Shown: in pieces, positions 62,565 to 64,000 of the stretch
Position numbering within the stretch: position 1 is the first letter of the stretch
Layout of the letters: every line of letters begins with the position of its first letter
Source of the DNA: Hominiventricola aquisgranensis
Lineage (GTDB): Bacteria > Bacillota > Clostridia > Lachnospirales > Lachnospiraceae
Assembly (NCBI RefSeq): GCF_040096225.1
Contig: NZ_JBBMFC010000003.1
Location: 1 to 64,000, forward strand
Direction of reading: 5' to 3'
DNA length: 64,000 nucleotides
The notes under the pieces: model-generated
Seen by the model: the letters and a program-made list of their open reading frames with translations, nothing else
Told to the model about the DNA's origin: nothing
The model's database searches: none
Translations under genes and position numbers: made by a program

Positions 62565-63488
62565 ATGACAAAACCAACTTTGGTAATTATGGCAGCTGGA
62601 ATGGGAAGCCGCTACGGTGGATTAAAACAGATTGATCCCATTGATCCACAGGGACATATTATTATGGATTATTCCATCTATGATGCAGTACAGGCCGGAT
62701 TTGGAAAAGTAATATTTATCATTAAAAAAGAAAACGAAGCAGATTTTCGCGAGAGCATCGGCAATCGCATGGAGAAACGTATTCCGGTGGAGTATGTATT
62801 TCAGGATCTTCACAACATTCCGGAAGGTTATGAAGTGCCGGAAGGACGTGTAAAACCATGGGGAACCGGCCATGCCGTATTGTCCTGTCTGCCGGTGGTG
62901 GATGGACCGTTTGCTGTGATCAATGCAGATGATTATTATGGACAGGAGGCATTCCGTCTGATCCATGATTTTCTGGTAAATACCAAAGATGGAGAGAAAT
63001 ATCAGTATGCCATGGTAGGTTATCTTTTGAAAAATACACTGACCGAGAATGGTCACGTGGCCCGTGGTGTCTGCGAGACAGATGAGAATCACAAGCTCAC
63101 TGCAATCACAGAGAGAACCAGAATTGAGCGTCGTGCAGAAGGACCGGCTTATACAGAGGATGATGGTGCTACCTGGCACAGCCTTCCGGAAGACGCACCG
63201 GTATCCATGAATCTGTGGGGATTCTCTGCAAGTATTTTAAAAGAACTGAAAGAGCGTTTCCCAGTATTTCTCGATGAGAATCTAAAGAAAAATCCGCTGA
63301 AATGCGAATATTTCCTTCCATTTGTGGTAGATGAACTGATCCGAGAAGGAAAGGCAGAAGTAACTGTATTGAAATCCCATGACCGCTGGCACGGAGTTAC
63401 CTATAAGGAAGATAAACCGGTCGTTATGAAAGCAATGCAGGATCTGAAAGATGCAGGAAAATATCCGCAGAATTTGTGGGAGGAGTAG
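62565..63488 (+). CDS. Sugar nucleotidyltransferase-like protein
   Basis: A 307-residue protein of the NTP-transferase family. The nucleotide-binding signature GMGSRYGGLKQIDP is at residues 11-24. The acidic VINADDYYG (metal-binding) and the GHAVLSCLPVVDGPF segment are typical. It lacks a left-handed beta-helix, so it is not a bifunctional GlmU-type enzyme. The sugar and nucleotide are unknown; the family includes UTP-glucose-1-phosphate and related enzymes. GGAGG precedes the ATG at 62565; a TTG at 62550 is in frame but less likely. Confidence 0.85.
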   Translation: MTKPTLVIMAAGMGSRYGGLKQIDPIDPQGHIIMDYSIYDAVQAGFGKVIFIIKKENEADFRESIGNRMEKRIPVEYVFQDLHNIPEGYEVPEGRVKPWGTGHAVLSCLPVVDGPFAVINADDYYGQEAFRLIHDFLVNTKDGEKYQYAMVGYLLKNTLTENGHVARGVCETDENHKLTAITERTRIERRAEGPAYTEDDGATWHSLPEDAPVSMNLWGFSASILKELKERFPVFLDENLKKNPLKCEYFLPFVVDELIREGKAEVTVLKSHDRWHGVTYKEDKPVVMKAMQDLKDAGKYPQNLWEE

Positions 63489-63491
63489 AAT

Positions 63492-64000
63492 ATGTGTACA
63501 GCAGCAACTTATCAGACAAAAGATTTTTATATGGGACGTACATTGGATTATGAATTCTCTTATGGAGAACAGATAGCGATCATTCCACGTAATTATCCGA
63601 TCAAGTTTCATTATGCAGGTACTATGGAGCATCATTATGCCTGCATTGGTATGGCACATGTAGCAAATGGATATCCATTGTATTATGATGCAGCAAATGA
63701 AAAAGGACTTGGTATGGCAGGCCTCAATTTTGTCGGTAATGCTGCATATGCTGACGTAGATAATGAAAAAGAAAATGTAGCACAGTATGAGTTTATTCCC
63801 TGGATACTGACACAATGTGCAACTGTGGAAGATGCAAAGAAAAAACTGAAGGAAATGAATCTGACAGGGATTCCGTTCAGTGCACAGCTGCCGACGGCAC
63901 AGCTTCACTGGATCATTGCAGATAAAGATGGCTGCATTGTGGTAGAGTCCATGGCAGACGGGCTTCATGTATATGATAACCCGGCAGGGGTTCTGACAAA
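63492..64000 (+). CDS. Choloylglycine hydrolase family protein (bile salt hydrolase-like), partial
   Basis: The first 169 codons of a linear amide C-N hydrolase; the gene runs off the window. After removal of Met, Cys2 (MCTAAT) is the N-terminal nucleophile. The next conserved pair, in GRTLDYEFSYG, is R16 and D19. GLNF near residue 78 carries a conserved asparagine. These match the bile salt hydrolase/penicillin V acylase family of gut Firmicutes. The rest of the active site lies outside. AGGAG in the preceding gene's end precedes the ATG, so it is likely co-transcribed. Bile salt specificity is inferred. Confidence 0.88.
   Translation, partial: MCTAATYQTKDFYMGRTLDYEFSYGEQIAIIPRNYPIKFHYAGTMEHHYACIGMAHVANGYPLYYDAANEKGLGMAGLNFVGNAAYADVDNEKENVAQYEFIPWILTQCATVEDAKKKLKEMNLTGIPFSAQLPTAQLHWIIADKDGCIVVESMADGLHVYDNPAGVLT

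Noticed and set aside
1..64000. tRNA or rRNA genes
   Set aside because: No cloverleaf with a TTCGANNC loop and no ribosomal RNA core sequence was recognised on either strand by eye.

Overview
The window looks like a chromosome segment from a Gram-positive anaerobic gut Firmicute of the family Lachnospiraceae. Blautia or a close relative is my best guess, by inference and without any search. The reasons are: an SCIFF peptide with its radical SAM maturase (a clostridial hallmark), HemZ, a CIRCE-controlled hrcA-grpE-dnaK-dnaJ operon, a one-polypeptide pyruvate:ferredoxin oxidoreductase, a bile-salt-hydrolase-like gene at the right edge, strong AGGAGG-type ribosome binding sites, and frequent TTG/GTG starts. 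No rRNA or tRNA gene was recognised.

Layout. Positions 1-7.7 kb hold a ProX-type aminoacyl-tRNA deacylase, a small unknown gene and a complete four-gene Wadjet (JetABCD) anti-plasmid system with overlapping reading frames. Positions 7.7-20.2 kb hold housekeeping genes: a cupin, an SseB-like protein, a YhcH-family protein, SCIFF and its maturase, secDF, recJ, apt, relA, a metallo-beta-lactamase-fold hydrolase and hemZ. At 20.2-22.2 kb lies an Rpn/PD-(D/E)XK nuclease gene bracketed by a long direct repeat, followed by a Cys-rich DUF1540 protein.

Positions 22.3-53.5 kb form a large cell-surface polysaccharide region. It contains an ArnT-like membrane glycosyltransferase, a CotH kinase, dTDP-sugar genes (rfbB, rfbA, rfbC; no rfbD), a Wzm/Wzt-type ABC exporter, a methyltransferase-kinase-like fusion, several GT2 transferases, an SGNH hydrolase and GtrA. 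After an interruption come a metallophosphoesterase lipoprotein, a second CotH, a VTC-domain protein, DUF4956, more GT2s, a polyprenyl-phosphate sugar-1-phosphate transferase, an LCP ligase, a GT2 and a TPR lipoprotein. The plausible joint job is to build, modify, export and attach a glycan to the wall.

The interruption at 37.8-41.6 kb has accessory character. It holds a roughly 330-bp imperfect palindrome made of ~41-bp units, a lipoprotein, a candidate type I toxin-antitoxin locus (33-residue membrane peptide plus antisense RNA), an XRE regulator with three evenly built operators and a DUF3169 partner, and two AT-rich genes on the minus strand.

Positions 53.6-64 kb return to core functions: the heat-shock operon, pyruvate:ferredoxin oxidoreductase, a nucleotidyltransferase and the start of a choloylglycine-hydrolase-family gene that runs off the window.

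The most notable items are the Wadjet operon, the methyltransferase-kinase fusion next to a Wzt with a C-terminal extension (resembling a WbdD-type chain terminator), the unannotated-looking type I toxin-antitoxin locus, and the symmetric repeat palindrome.
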